From: Novosphingobium sp.
GTDB taxonomy: Bacteria > Pseudomonadota > Alphaproteobacteria > Sphingomonadales > Sphingomonadaceae
Assembly (NCBI GenBank): GCA_017745295.1
Contig: JAGHZR010000013.1
Location: 96,351-160,350, forward strand
Length of the DNA: 64,000 bases
Direction: 5' to 3'
The translations under genes and the position numbers were made by a program. Shown one piece after another: positions 10,419-18,915 of the stretch. How positions within the stretch are numbered: position 1 is the stretch's first letter; each line of letters begins with the position of its first letter. The notes beneath the pieces are model-generated. The model was not told where the DNA came from, searched no databases, and saw only the letters and a list, made by a program, of their open reading frames with translations.

Positions 10419-10814
10419 TCAATCCTCTTCGAGATCCCGCTTCACGCGCGGATCGTTGAGCAGGGCATCGATGCGGCTCGCCTCGTCGAACGTCTCATCC
10501 GGACGGAAGCGAATCTTCGCCGCGAACTTGAGCTTCAGCCGCTGCGCGACCTCGCGCTGGAAGAAGGCCGTATGCGTACGCAGCGCCTTCAGCACCACTT
10601 CCTCGTGCTCGCCCAGCAACGGCTTCACATAGACCGTGGCCATGCGCAGATCGGGCGTCATGCGCACTTCGGTGACGGACACGGAATGCGTGCTCAGCGT
10701 CGCATCGTGAACCTGCTGGCGCGTGAGGATTTCCGAAAGGACGTGACGCACCTGCTCACCCACCTTCAGGAGGCGGACGGAGTGCTGTTCGGGTGTGACT
10801 TGCTGACGTACCAT
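10419..10814 (-). CDS. rbfA: 30S ribosome-binding factor A
   Basis: 131 aa. RbfA binds the 16S 5' helix region and is needed for late 30S maturation and cold growth. The core is present: [38 protein letters not shown] and RHxFHA-like [33 protein letters not shown]. The acidic tail DLEED is common in alphaproteobacteria. Its usual position directly downstream of infB is separated here by the DUF1697 gene and a small peptide gene. Confidence 0.97.
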   Translation of the reverse strand: MVRQQVTPEQHSVRLLKVGEQVRHVLSEILTRQQVHDATLSTHSVSVTEVRMTPDLRMATVYVKPLLGEHEEVVLKALRTHTAFFQREVAQRLKLKFAAKIRFRPDETFDEASRIDALLNDPRVKRDLEED

Positions 10815-10903
10815 GGCTTCGTCCCATGTGGGCGGATCACCGCAATTTGCAACAAGCGATTACGGCTCCGCACCGCTGCGGTCCGGTTTGATACACCGTT
10901 TTC

Positions 10904-11437
10904 TTACATTTTGGCGACGATCCGCGCCAGCGAGCGCACGTTGCGCACCGTGCCGCGACAGCCGAGGCGCTTCTCGATGAAGTCCATCGTCAGCAGGCTC
11001 TCCGCAGGCGGGCGGGCATAATCGACGAACAGAGCGCGCGCGCCCAGCGCCAGACGCTCACCGCCCAGCGTGCCGTGGTCGGCCAAGAGCCGGTCGAACC
11101 GATCCTGATTCGGCTGGCCGGACAGCAGGACGGTATGCACGAAACTGTCGCCGCTCTCCCCCGCGAACGGGTTCGCCTCCACCGACAGGCGAATTTCCTC
11201 GCGCGTGCGCACGGCGACGAAGGCCTTCATGTCGAACCGGTCGCGCATCAGATAGGCCAGCAGGTCTTCCAGACCCTCGCTCGGCCGATCCTCGTAATCG
11301 AACAGGACATTGCCGCTGGAGATCACCGTCTCGGCATTCTCCAGTTCCTCGCGCTCGAAGGCATAGCGCAAGTCCGCCATCGACAGACGATCGCCGCGAA
11401 CGGTCAGGGATTCGAAAAAGGCACAGTAGCGGGTCAT
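10904..11437 (-). CDS. DUF1697 family protein
   Basis: 177 aa, the usual length for DUF1697. Recognised from the start MTRYCAFFESLTVRG...MADLRYAFE, the ETVISSGNVLFD block and the C-terminal TMDFIEKRLGCRGTVRNVRSLARI. The fold is ferredoxin-like; no biochemical role is established. It is soluble. The start codon lies directly next to the minus-10/minus-35 region of the divergent sRNA described at 11474-11540, so the two promoters may interfere. Confidence 0.88.
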   Translation of the reverse strand: MTRYCAFFESLTVRGDRLSMADLRYAFEREELENAETVISSGNVLFDYEDRPSEGLEDLLAYLMRDRFDMKAFVAVRTREEIRLSVEANPFAGESGDSFVHTVLLSGQPNQDRFDRLLADHGTLGGERLALGARALFVDYARPPAESLLTMDFIEKRLGCRGTVRNVRSLARIVAKM

Positions 11438-11438
11438 C

Positions 11439-11467
11439 TTGAAAATTCCGGGAGGTGAATGTATGAT
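11439..11467 (+). promoter_or_regulatory. Consensus sigma-70 promoter of a small RNA
   Basis: TTGAAA (11439-11444) and TATGAT (11462-11467) are separated by exactly 17 nt. Each box matches the consensus at five of six positions. The predicted start is the A at about 11474. A GGGAGGTG Shine-Dalgarno-like string lies within the spacer and would not be transcribed. Confidence 0.7.
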
Positions 11468-11473
11468 TGGCCT

Positions 11474-11540
11474 ACCACGGTAGACGTTTTCACATCACCG
11501 TCCGGGCCTGGGTGTTGCAGCATCCGGGCCCGTTTTCTTG
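11474..11540 (+). ncRNA. Candidate antitoxin small RNA, about 67 nt
   Basis: Bounded by a consensus promoter upstream and an intrinsic terminator (11504-11540). Its unstructured 5' part contains ACATCACCGTCC (11492-11503). This 12-mer occurs again on the plus strand at 11710-11721, which is the antisense of the ribosome-binding region of the small hydrophobic peptide gene at 11605-11706. The RNA can therefore form 12 perfect base pairs with that mRNA over its GGAC Shine-Dalgarno. The arrangement resembles divergently encoded type I antitoxins such as IstR/TisB. No expression data are available; the role is inference. Confidence 0.6.
11504..11540 (+). terminator. Intrinsic terminator of the candidate sRNA
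   Basis: GGGCCTGGGTG (11504-11514) pairs along its full length, using G-U wobbles, with CATCCGGGCCC (11521-11531) around a 6-nt loop, followed by GTTTTCTTG. On the minus strand the stem has no U tract, so the signal is directional. Confidence 0.8.
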
Positions 11541-11604
11541 TTAGAGATCGGCTCTATCGGAGACTGACGTTGCAGCGCCAGCCTCCTTACCGACTATCGG
11601 CGCC

Positions 11605-11706
11605 TTACCGGCGGCTCAGCTCGATCAGCTTCACCACCAGTTGCAGAAGTGCGACCAGAAAGGTCGCTCCGCCGAGAACCAGCATTACCACGATTTCCGT
11701 GCTCAC
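11605..11706 (-). CDS. 33-residue hydrophobic peptide, type I toxin-like
   Basis: Starting at GTG 11706, the peptide is MSTEIVVMLVLGGATF (first 16 residues) continuing with LVALLQLVVKLIELSRR: one membrane helix (about residues 5-28) and a basic end. This organisation (short Ser/Thr/Glu start, one helix, Lys/Glu/Arg end) recalls the putative holin-like toxins (Hol_Tox type) and other type I toxins, but similarity is by eye only. AAGGA lies about 12 nt upstream of the GTG, within a region complementary to the facing sRNA. An overlapping minus-strand frame (11594-11824) is not hydrophobic and is less likely. Downstream lies the DUF1697 gene. Confidence 0.55.
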   Translation of the reverse strand: MSTEIVVMLVLGGATFLVALLQLVVKLIELSRR

Positions 11707-11872
11707 ATGACATCACCGTCCTTTCCGTCGCCGTTGCGACAGGACAGCCATAAACGTGCCACCACGCGGGATTCCGGTTAAATTCCTGACACGCGATCCA
11801 CATGCCCGGAAAGAAGAAGGCCACCGCCGGATTGCTCCGGCGATGGCCCTCGTTCTGCGTAATTATAACGCC

Positions 11873-14689
11873 TTAGCCGACGGTACGCTCGCGGTGGCTG
11901 ACTTCGAAGACTTCAAGGTGGTCGCCCGCCTTGATGTCGTTCGTGTCGGCCAGCACGACACCGCATTCCAGACCGGCGCGCACTTCGTCCACGTCGTCCT
12001 TGAAGCGGCGCAGCGAGGAGATCGTCGTGGCCGAAACGATGACGTCGTTGCGGGTGAGACGCGCGCTGAGACCCTTGCGGATGTAGCCTTCGACCACCAG
12101 CAGACCTGCCGCCTTGTCGCGCTTGCCGGCCGGGAAGACCTGCTTGACTTCGGCGCGGCCGACGACGGTTTCGATCCGCTCGGGACCCCAGATGCCGGCC
12201 ATCTGCTTGGCGACCTCCGCGGTCAGCTCATAGATGACGTCGTAATACATCATCGGCGTCTTGGTCTTCGCGATCAGTTCGCGCGCCTTGGCGTTCGGAC
12301 GGACGTTGAAGCCGACGATCGGCGCACCCGAAGCCGAAGCCAGGGCCACGTCGGTCTCGGTGATGGCACCGACGCCGGACTGCAGGATGCGAACCTTGAT
12401 CTCGTCGTTCGAGAGGTTGTGGAGCGCGGCGTTGATCGCCTCGACCGACCCCTGCACGTCCGCCTTGATCACCACCGGATACTCGATGATGTTCTGCTTG
12501 GCAGCCAGTGCCGAGAACATCGTGTCGAGGCTGGTGGGCGCCGTGGCGGTGCGCTTGGCGGTCGCCTGTTCCTGACGATAGGACGAAACCTCGCGGGCAC
12601 GCTGCTCGCTCTCGACCACGGTCAGCAGGTCACCGGCCATCGGCACGCCGCCGATACCAAGGACTTCCACCGGCATCGACGGCGGCGCCACCTTCACCTG
12701 GCGGCCCTTGTCGTCGAGCATCGCACGCACGCGGCCGCTCTCGGTGCCGACGACGAGGATGTCGCCGACCTTCAGGGTGCCGCGGTTGACCAGCACGGTC
12801 GCCAGCGGACCCTTGCCCTTGTCGAGCTTGGCTTCGATCACGGTCGCCTCGGCCTCGCGGTCGGGGTTGGCCTTCAGCTCCATGAGTTCGGCCTGGAGCA
12901 GGATCTTCTCGATCAGCTCGTCCAGACCCTTGCCGGTCTTGGCCGAAATCTCGACGTCCTGCACGTCGCCCGACATCGCCTCGACGACGACCTCGTGCTC
13001 AAGCAGGCGCTCGCGGACGCGCTGGGCGTTGGCTTCGTGCTTGTCGATCTTGTTGATCGCCACGATCATCGGCACGCCGGCGGCCTTGGTGTGATTGATG
13101 GCCTCGATCGTCTGCGGCATGATGCCGTCGTCGGCGGCGACCACCAGGATCACGATGTCGGTCACATTGGCACCGCGCATACGCATCTGCGTGAAGGCGG
13201 CGTGGCCCGGCGTATCAAGGAAGGTGACGAGATCGCCGCCCTTGGTCTTGATCTGGTAGGCGCCCATGTGCTGCGTGATGCCGCCGGCTTCGCCCTTCAC
13301 CACGTCGGTGCCGCGCAGGGCATCGAGCAGCGAGGTCTTGCCGTGGTCGACGTGGCCCATGATGGCGACGACGGGCGGACGCGACTTCAGGGTTTCGGGT
13401 GCATCGACGTCCACCGAGGTATCGATGTCGACATCGCTGTCCGAAACGCGCTGGATGTTGTGACCGAATTCGGTGACGAGCAGTTCGGCGGTATCCTGGT
13501 CGATGGTCTGGTTGACGGTGACCATCATGCCCATCTTGAACATCGCCTTCACCAGGTCGGCGCCCTTTTCGGCCATGCGGTTCGCCAGTTCCTGCACGGT
13601 GATCGCCTCGGGGACGATCACGTCGCGGACCTGCTTCTCGCGCTGCTGCGACTGGCCGCCGAAGTGCGCACGGCGCTCCTTCTCGCGAGCGCGCTTGAGC
13701 GCGGCGAGCGAACGGGCGCGGGCGCCCTCGTCGTCGTTGAGCGCACGGTTGACCGTGAGCTTGCCGGACTGGCGGCGATCGCCACCCTTGCGGTCACGCT
13801 CGGGCGTGCTGCGCGGCGGCGGAGCGCTGGTCTTCTTGACGCCGGCCGGTGCCTTGGGGGCCGAAGAACCGCCGGTATTGGCCGGCGTGGCAGTGCTTGC
13901 GGCAGCCGGGGCGGTTGCCGCGGCCGGAGCCGCCGCAGCGGCGGGAGCCTCGGGCTTGCGCACCGGCTGAGGACGGGCGACCGGGGTGAAGCGGCGCGGC
14001 GCGGGCGCCGGAGCAGCCACGGGTTCGGCCGGAGCCGGAGCCTTGGCGACAGGCGCCTCGGCTGCGGGAGCCTCGACAGCAGGTGCGGGCGTTTCGGCAG
14101 CAACTGCCGAAGCTTCCGGAGCAGCGGCCTCGACAGGCGCTTCTGCGGGCGCTTCCGGGGCAGCGGTTTCCGGGGCAGGGGCTTCCTGGGCGACCTGAGC
14201 TTCGGCCGCGCGGGCAGCCTCTTCTTCCACGCGCTTGCTTTCCTGGGCGCGATTTTCCTCAGCGCGACGCTTCTCTTCCTCGAGAGCGCGCACCTTTTCC
14301 TCGTGCTCGCGGCGATTCGCTTCTTCGAGCGCGGCGAGTCGGGCTTCCTCAGCCTCGCGCTGAAGACGAGCGACTCGCTCCTGCGGAGTCTCGTTCGAGG
14401 GAATCGGGCGGCGCGCCGGGGCCGGCGGCGGCGCGGGGCGCTGCGGCGCCGGCTGCGGTGCGGCAGCCTGCGGTGCGGCAGCCTGCGGCGCGGGCGCCTG
14501 CGGAGCCGGAGCGGCCTCGACGGCACCCTCGGAACCGGGCTTGCCGAGCACCTTGCGGCGCTTCACCTCGACCACGACCTTGTTGGTCCGGCCATGGCTG
14601 AAGGTCTGCTTGACCTCACCCGCTTCCACGGAACGCTTAAGCCCCAAAGGCTTGCGGCCCAGAGTCGGTTTGTTGTCGGTCTCGCTCAT
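11873..14689 (-). CDS. infB: Translation initiation factor IF-2
   Basis: 938 aa. The GTPase delivers initiator tRNA to the 30S subunit and joins subunits. The N-terminal IF2 region ([20 protein letters not shown], then [20 protein letters not shown]) leads into a long Ala/Pro/Glu-rich low-complexity and charged coiled part (about residues 50-330). The G domain follows: [35 protein letters not shown] and NKIDKHEA. Domains II to IV end [18 protein letters not shown] and further. The ATG at 14689 starts the conserved N-terminus; extending upstream would only translate ylxR out of frame. It is downstream of ylxR in the rimP-nusA-ylxR-infB unit. Confidence 0.98.
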   Translation of the reverse strand: MSETDNKPTLGRKPLGLKRSVEAGEVKQTFSHGRTNKVVVEVKRRKVLGKPGSEGAVEAAPAPQAPAPQAAAPQAAAPQPAPQRPAPPPAPARRPIPSNETPQERVARLQREAEEARLAALEEANRREHEEKVRALEEEKRRAEENRAQESKRVEEEAARAAEAQVAQEAPAPETAAPEAPAEAPVEAAAPEASAVAAETPAPAVEAPAAEAPVAKAPAPAEPVAAPAPAPRRFTPVARPQPVRKPEAPAAAAAPAAATAPAAASTATPANTGGSSAPKAPAGVKKTSAPPPRSTPERDRKGGDRRQSGKLTVNRALNDDEGARARSLAALKRAREKERRAHFGGQSQQREKQVRDVIVPEAITVQELANRMAEKGADLVKAMFKMGMMVTVNQTIDQDTAELLVTEFGHNIQRVSDSDVDIDTSVDVDAPETLKSRPPVVAIMGHVDHGKTSLLDALRGTDVVKGEAGGITQHMGAYQIKTKGGDLVTFLDTPGHAAFTQMRMRGANVTDIVILVVAADDGIMPQTIEAINHTKAAGVPMIVAINKIDKHEANAQRVRERLLEHEVVVEAMSGDVQDVEISAKTGKGLDELIEKILLQAELMELKANPDREAEATVIEAKLDKGKGPLATVLVNRGTLKVGDILVVGTESGRVRAMLDDKGRQVKVAPPSMPVEVLGIGGVPMAGDLLTVVESEQRAREVSSYRQEQATAKRTATAPTSLDTMFSALAAKQNIIEYPVVIKADVQGSVEAINAALHNLSNDEIKVRILQSGVGAITETDVALASASGAPIVGFNVRPNAKARELIAKTKTPMMYYDVIYELTAEVAKQMAGIWGPERIETVVGRAEVKQVFPAGKRDKAAGLLVVEGYIRKGLSARLTRNDVIVSATTISSLRRFKDDVDEVRAGLECGVVLADTNDIKAGDHLEVFEVSHRERTVG

Positions 14690-14712
14690 ATCTCTCGTCG
14701 TGCCCTTCGATC

Positions 14713-15441
14713 TCAATTCGTCGCCGCCGGCGCAGCGCGATGCGCCGGTCCGGTGCCACCATCCATACCGTCCCCGTCCGCCTCGGCGCGGGGCTGCCCC
14801 TGGAAATGCAGAAGGCGCTGCAACTGCGCCGTGACTCGTTTGGCCGAGCCGCGATCGTTGAGCGCCAGGTGAACGACGTTGTCGCGGCCCAATGCCACAG
14901 ACAGCGTCTCCCGGTCCAGAGGCAAGCGTGTGCCCTTGAGACCGCTTCCTTCCGCCTCGCTCCCGACTCTCCAGGCCTGGTCGAGCTTGCGCGAGCCGTC
15001 TTCGCTCGCATCGGCGGCATGGGCAAGCCAAGTGACCCGGCCCTCACGCGCGTTCTGCGCGATCCGGTCGGACCCCATGAGGAGCTTGCCCGATTTCAGT
15101 TCGAGGCCCAGCCGATCGGTCAGTGCGCGGATCAGCGCCTGTTCGATCCGGTCGGCGAGGTCTTCCGGGATCGTGAGCGCGGCGCCTTTGTAGGCACGCG
15201 CCAGCGATCCCTTTAGTTTGCCCTTATCGAGCGAAATTTCAAGGTCCGAACGAGAAACGCCGATCCACGCGCCGCGCCCGGGGGCACGCGCGTGGATGTC
15301 GGGTAAGACCAATCCGTCCGGCGAAATCGCCAGACGGATGTAGTCTTCACGCGCACCGGTCTCTCCGGAGAGAATGCATTTCCTCTCCGGACCGGTGCCG
15401 TCGATGTCGGAGCTTACGCGCTCATTGCGAGGATTCCGCAT
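14713..15441 (-). CDS. ylxR: YlxR (DUF448) / L7Ae-like RNA-binding protein
   Basis: 242 aa. The N-terminal DUF448 domain shows ERKCILSGETGAREDYIRLAISPDGLVLPDIHARAPGRGAWI, which matches the RxCixxg and gRGawv signatures. The middle part (about residues 95-200) resembles the L7Ae-like extension found in alphaproteobacterial YlxR proteins, with LLMGSDRIAQNAREGRVTWLAHAADAS. A variable tail ends the protein. The start overlaps the nusA end by 20 bp, and infB begins 24 bp downstream, so it is co-translated with them. It is thought to be a nucleoid- or RNA-binding modulator. Confidence 0.9.
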   Translation of the reverse strand: MRNPRNERVSSDIDGTGPERKCILSGETGAREDYIRLAISPDGLVLPDIHARAPGRGAWIGVSRSDLEISLDKGKLKGSLARAYKGAALTIPEDLADRIEQALIRALTDRLGLELKSGKLLMGSDRIAQNAREGRVTWLAHAADASEDGSRKLDQAWRVGSEAEGSGLKGTRLPLDRETLSVALGRDNVVHLALNDRGSAKRVTAQLQRLLHFQGQPRAEADGDGMDGGTGPAHRAAPAATN

Positions 15442-17041
15442 CGGCGGCCTCCTCGGTTGCCGGTTCGTCTTCGAACCAGTGGGCGCGGGCTGCCATGATG
15501 ATTTCGTTACCCTGTTCTTCGTTCAGGCCGTACTCGCCGAGCACGCCGCCCTTGTCTTCGTCACGCGCACGGCGGTTCACCGAACCGTCGCGGCGACGCT
15601 GTTCCGAACGCTTCTTGGCGATCAGTTCGTCGGTCGCCAGATCGGCCAGGTCGTCGAGCGTCTTGATGCCCGCCTTGCCGAGAACCACCAGCATCGCCTC
15701 GTTGAGGTGCGGCAGTTCGGCCAGGGCATCTTCGACGCCGAGGGCGCGGCGCTCTTCGCGGCTCGCCTCTTCGCGGCGATCCAGCGCTTCCTGGGCGCGG
15801 CTCTGGAGTTCCTCGGCGAGTTCCTCGTCGAAGCCCTCGATCGCGGCTAGTTCGTTCAGCTCGATGTAGGCGACTTCCTCCAGCTCGCTGAAGCCTTCGG
15901 CCACCAGCAGCTGCGAGAGCGTTTCGTCAACGTCCAGCTCTTCCTCGAACATCTTCGAGCGCTCGGTGAATTCCTTCTGGCGCTTCTCCGAGGACTCGGC
16001 CTCGGTCATGATGTCGATCTGCGAGGCGGTCAGCTGCGAGGCGAGACGCACGTTCTGACCGCGGCGGCCGATCGCCAGCGACAGCTGGTCATCGGGCACG
16101 ACGACTTCGATGCGGCTTTCTTCCTCGTCGATGACGACGCGGCTGACGGTCGCGGGCTGGAGCGCGTTGACGACGAAAGTCGCGGTGTCCTCGCTCCAGG
16201 GGATGATGTCGATCTTCTCGCCCTGCAGTTCCTGCACGACGGCCTGGACGCGGCTGCCCTTCATGCCAACGCAGGCGCCGACCGGGTCGATCGAGTGATC
16301 GTTGCTGATCACGCCGATCTTGGCGCGCGAACCCGGATCGCGGGCGGCGGCCTTGATCTCGATCACGCCGTCGTAGATTTCGGGCACTTCCTGCGCGAAG
16401 AGCTTCTTCATGAAGTCCGGGTGGGCGCGGGAAAGGAAAATCTGCGGGCCGCGGTTCTGGCGCTCGACGCGCAGGACCAGCGCGCGGACGCGCTCGCCGA
16501 CGCGGGCAGCTTCGCGGGGAATCTGCTGGTCGCGGCGGATCACGCCCTCGGCGCGGCCGAGGTTGACGATCACGTGGCCGAACTCGACCGACTTGATGAC
16601 GCCGGTGATGACTTCACCCGCGCGATCCTTGAATTCCTCGTACTGACGGTCGCGCTCGGCATCGCGGACCTTCTGGAAGATCACCTGCTTGGCCGACTGC
16701 GCATCGATGCGGCCGAGGTCCACCGGGGGCAGCGGATCAACGATGAAGTCGCCGATCGCGGCGCCCTTCTGGAGCTTTTCGGCCTGCTTGAGGTCGACCT
16801 GCTTGAAGTAGTCCTCGACATGCTCGACCACTTCGACGACGCGCCACAGGCGCAAGTCGCCGGTGCGCGGATCGAGCTTGGCGCGAATGTCATTTTCCGC
16901 ACCGTAACGGTTGCGGGCCGACTTCTGGATGGCTTCTTCCATCGCTTCGATGACGATCGACTTGTCGATCATCTTCTCCGAAGCGACGGAGTTCGCGATC
17001 GCGAGCAGCTCGGCGCGGTTGGCGGAAATCGCACTGGCCAT
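15422..17041 (-). CDS. nusA: Transcription termination/antitermination protein NusA
   Basis: 539 aa. It binds RNA polymerase and nascent RNA and modulates pausing and antitermination. In order: the NusA N-terminal domain (ELLAIANSVASEKMIDKSIVIEAMEEAIQ), S1 domain (GEVITGVIKSVEFGHVIVNLG), KH1 (GACVGMKGSRVQAVVQEL) and KH2 (LSLAIGRRGQNVRLASQL). C-terminal acidic helix-hairpin repeats (about residues 350-480) follow, with a final acidic extension. It lies 3 bp from the rimP stop and overlaps ylxR. Confidence 0.98.
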   Translation of the reverse strand: MASAISANRAELLAIANSVASEKMIDKSIVIEAMEEAIQKSARNRYGAENDIRAKLDPRTGDLRLWRVVEVVEHVEDYFKQVDLKQAEKLQKGAAIGDFIVDPLPPVDLGRIDAQSAKQVIFQKVRDAERDRQYEEFKDRAGEVITGVIKSVEFGHVIVNLGRAEGVIRRDQQIPREAARVGERVRALVLRVERQNRGPQIFLSRAHPDFMKKLFAQEVPEIYDGVIEIKAAARDPGSRAKIGVISNDHSIDPVGACVGMKGSRVQAVVQELQGEKIDIIPWSEDTATFVVNALQPATVSRVVIDEEESRIEVVVPDDQLSLAIGRRGQNVRLASQLTASQIDIMTEAESSEKRQKEFTERSKMFEEELDVDETLSQLLVAEGFSELEEVAYIELNELAAIEGFDEELAEELQSRAQEALDRREEASREERRALGVEDALAELPHLNEAMLVVLGKAGIKTLDDLADLATDELIAKKRSEQRRRDGSVNRRARDEDKGGVLGEYGLNEEQGNEIIMAARAHWFEDEPATEEAADAESSQ

Positions 17042-17044
17042 GGC

Positions 17045-17629
17045 TTAGTCTTCCTGTTCCTCGACAATCTCGTCGGCCCCGCTGACGTCCAGCGGGCGGG
17101 TTGCGGCGATCAGCTTGTCCGTGAGGACCAGCCTTGCGGAATGAATGATGTCCAGCGGGAAAGTCACCCGGCCGGACTTCTTGTCGTCTACCGTGACCTG
17201 GTCGCCGTCGATGCCGACGAGCTCACCGGTCAGGCCCTTGCGGTTGCCGTCCACCGGCTCCGACAGGTTTACCTTGACCTCGTGACCGGCCCAGTTGGCA
17301 TAGTCCTTCGGGCGGGTCAGCGGGCGGTCGATGCCCGGCGAGCTGACTTCGAGACGATAGGCTTCCTCGATCAGCACGTCGCCGGCTTCTTCCAGCGCGT
17401 CCATGCGATCGGAAATGCGGTGCGAAAGCTTCACGCAGTCCTCGATCACGAGCTGGCCCGTCGCCGGGTTCTCGGCCATGATCTGGAGCGCGATCTCGTC
17501 GTCGCCGACTTCGCTCTTGCCGAAGATTCGCACGCGCACGAGGTCGAATCCCAGGGCCTTGACCTCCGGTTCGATAACTTCGGTGATGCGTGCGATGTCG
17601 GCCAAGCCCAGTTCTCCGGTGCGTTTCAT
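17045..17629 (-). CDS. rimP: Ribosome maturation factor RimP
   Basis: 194 aa. RimP assists 30S assembly around S12. The core matches the family: IEPEVKALGFDLVRVRIFG, EDCVKLSHRISDRMDALE, YRLEVSSPGIDRPLTRPKDYANWAGHEVKV and GELVGIDGDQVTV. A C-terminal acidic extension (ADEIVEEQED) is seen in other sphingomonads. The ATG at 17629 gives MKRTGELGLADIARI; a longer reading to 17833 would run into the palindromic element upstream. It is the first gene of the nusA-infB unit. Confidence 0.95.
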   Translation of the reverse strand: MKRTGELGLADIARITEVIEPEVKALGFDLVRVRIFGKSEVGDDEIALQIMAENPATGQLVIEDCVKLSHRISDRMDALEEAGDVLIEEAYRLEVSSPGIDRPLTRPKDYANWAGHEVKVNLSEPVDGNRKGLTGELVGIDGDQVTVDDKKSGRVTFPLDIIHSARLVLTDKLIAATRPLDVSGADEIVEEQED

Positions 17630-17765
17630 GATGTTGCAAGCGACAACCGGTGCCACGCAGTTTCGCGCCGGCCCCTTCCGGCGCCAGCCCGAACCTTGTT
17701 TCACCAATGTCGGGATGAGGCGCAGATAGGCGCATCGCTGGTAAAAAGCAAGAGAGGAGTGTTTA

Positions 17766-17930
17766 GTTTGGTGCGCCTTCGACATCCGTCGAAGGCTTGC
17801 GGCGCCAGCCCACGCCCCCACCCGACCTCTCATCGGCAGTATACTTGAGTGGGAGGTCGGGTGGGGGCGTCTAAAATGATTTGGGGCTGGTGCCGCACAA
17901 AAACGGGTGGATGCCCGTTTTTGTCCAAAC
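17766..17930. repeat. Three-hairpin palindromic element, copy 1
   Basis: 165 bp bounded by GTTTGG and CCAAAC. Left hairpin GCCTTCGAC/GTCGAAGGC. The central long palindrome pairs GCGGCGCCAGCCC with GGGCTGGTGCCGC (one G-U) and CCCCCACCCGACCTC with its complement. The right hairpin is ACAAAAACGGG/CCCGTTTTTGT. A bulge, CTAAAATGATTTG, interrupts the 3' arm, as in copy 2. It lies between the radC-like terminator and rimP. Confidence 0.9.
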
Positions 17931-17942
17931 GTCAGTTTGGAG

Positions 17943-17995
17943 AAAAAAGCAGGCCGGGCGAGTGTTCGGGTGGGGGGGGTGCTCGCCCGGCCTGC
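17943..17995 (-). terminator. Strong terminator downstream of the JAB/RadC-like gene
   Basis: A perfect 14-bp stem (GCAGGCCGGGCGAG and its complement CTCGCCCGGCCTGC) encloses a G-rich 19-nt loop. On the minus strand it is followed by TTTTTTCTCC. Confidence 0.92.
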
Positions 17996-18035
17996 GTCCG
18001 GCGGCGGAAGAACCGCCTGCCGGTAAGTTTAGGAG

Positions 18036-18452
18036 TCACGTCACGCCGCGACTCAGCAGTCCGGCCCGTCGCATGGAGACCGCACTGCGTCCACCAACCA
18101 CAAGGTGGTCGTGGAGCTCGATTCGCGAGGCTGCGCACATGGCCGCAAGCCGCCGCGTGGCGATCACGTCAGCCCGACTGGGCTGCGGATCGCCGGAAGG
18201 ATGGTTGTGCACGAGCACCAGACCCACGGCCCGCTGCTCCAGCACGCGTTTCAATACGGACCGGCAGCCCGCCCGGATCGCCGCTTCGCAACCCGTCGTA
18301 CAGGCCACCTGGCCGATCAGCCGCCCTTCGGCATCGAAGGGCAATTCCAGCATCACCTCGCGGCGCAGGCACCCGAGATGCATCACCAGGGTCTCGAGGA
18401 CACTCCGCGAGAGGGGCCGTACCCGAGTGCAACCCGGGACCAGTCCTGCCAC
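18036..18452 (-). CDS. Stand-alone JAB (RadC-type) domain protein
   Basis: About 138 aa if it starts at the GTG at 18452; an ATG at 18383 would trim the N-terminal helix. The RadC/JAMM metal motif is LVHNHPSGDPQPSRADV (HxH...D) followed by IELHDHLVVGG, which matches RadC (UPF0758). The helix-hairpin-helix N-terminal domain of full RadC is absent. Despite its name the RadC family has no proven repair role; JAB domains are usually metalloproteases or deubiquitinase-like. The gene overlaps the end of the upstream membrane-protein gene (stop TGA at 18383-18385 overlaps ATG 18383), so the two are probably translationally coupled. A strong terminator follows. Confidence 0.8.
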   Translation of the reverse strand: MAGLVPGCTRVRPLSRSVLETLVMHLGCLRREVMLELPFDAEGRLIGQVACTTGCEAAIRAGCRSVLKRVLEQRAVGLVLVHNHPSGDPQPSRADVIATRRLAAMCAASRIELHDHLVVGGRSAVSMRRAGLLSRGVT

Positions 18453-18892
18453 GAGGGATCGCTGCCATGCCGCCGCCTGCGCCAGACATGCAGGATCGTA
18501 CCGAGTGCAATCGCCGAGAGCGCCAGGAACGTGGGCGTTCCCCGCATCACCGCGTAGACCGTCGGCGGAATGCCGATATCCGCCCACCGTGCGAAATGCG
18601 CGCTCAGGCTGAGCAGCTGCAACGAGGTTGCCCATAGCGGCCATATCCTCCGGGCCTGGAGAGCGAGAGCGCCGAACCCGGCCGTCCCCACGACATCGGT
18701 CATGAGCGAAGAGGGATCGACACTCCGGAAACCGCTGGGCAGCAGGCTTTCTCCACCGGCCTGGAGCAGGACCATCGCCAGGATGACCATGGCGCCCCAG
18801 CGCTCGGGCGCGCCGCCCTGCCAGAAGGCAAGGGCGATCGCCACCGCAAGCAGCAGGAAGAAAGCAAGCTGTTCAACATTTCCCAAAGGCAT
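18383..18892 (-). CDS. Four-helix membrane protein of unknown function
   Basis: 169 aa. Hydrophobic segments occur at about residues 8-24, 33-50, 64-96 and 113-136 (LAFFLLLAVAIALAFW, WGAMVILAMVLLQ, VGTAGFGALALQARRIWPLW, TPTFLALSAIALGTILHVW). A basic RRRRH cluster and a short hydrophilic tail follow. I do not recognise a family beyond small sphingomonad membrane proteins. The start at 18892 is 23 bp after the stop of the upstream small gene, and its end overlaps the JAB gene. Co-expression with the LuxR-type regulator and JAB protein is the main clue to its role. Confidence 0.65.
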   Translation of the reverse strand: MPLGNVEQLAFFLLLAVAIALAFWQGGAPERWGAMVILAMVLLQAGGESLLPSGFRSVDPSSLMTDVVGTAGFGALALQARRIWPLWATSLQLLSLSAHFARWADIGIPPTVYAVMRGTPTFLALSAIALGTILHVWRRRRHGSDPSWQDWSRVALGYGPSRGVSSRPW

Positions 18893-18915
18893 ATCCCACT
18901 CGAATGGACCGGCGG

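Noticed and set aside
11459..11710. Plus-strand 83-codon frame opposite the toxin-like gene, preceded by GGGAGGTG
   Set aside because: The Shine-Dalgarno-like string lies in the spacer of a better-supported promoter, so it would not be in the RNA. The product is not protein-like and crosses the terminator hairpin.
11756..14872. Open frame of over 1000 codons antisense to infB
   Set aside because: Mirror of infB codon bias, with repetitive Arg/Gly/Leu sequence and no motif. IF-2 on the other strand is complete.
14690..15031. Extending infB upstream to a start near 15031
   Set aside because: The extra residues are an out-of-frame reading of ylxR, and the conserved IF-2 start is at 14689.
17630..17833. 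Extending rimP upstream to 17833
   Set aside because: The extra sequence is translated from the palindromic element and non-coding leader; RimP homology starts at 17629.
18453..18644. Extending the JAB protein upstream to 18644
   Set aside because: This stretch is the out-of-frame shadow of the membrane-protein gene and resembles no RadC N-terminal domain.
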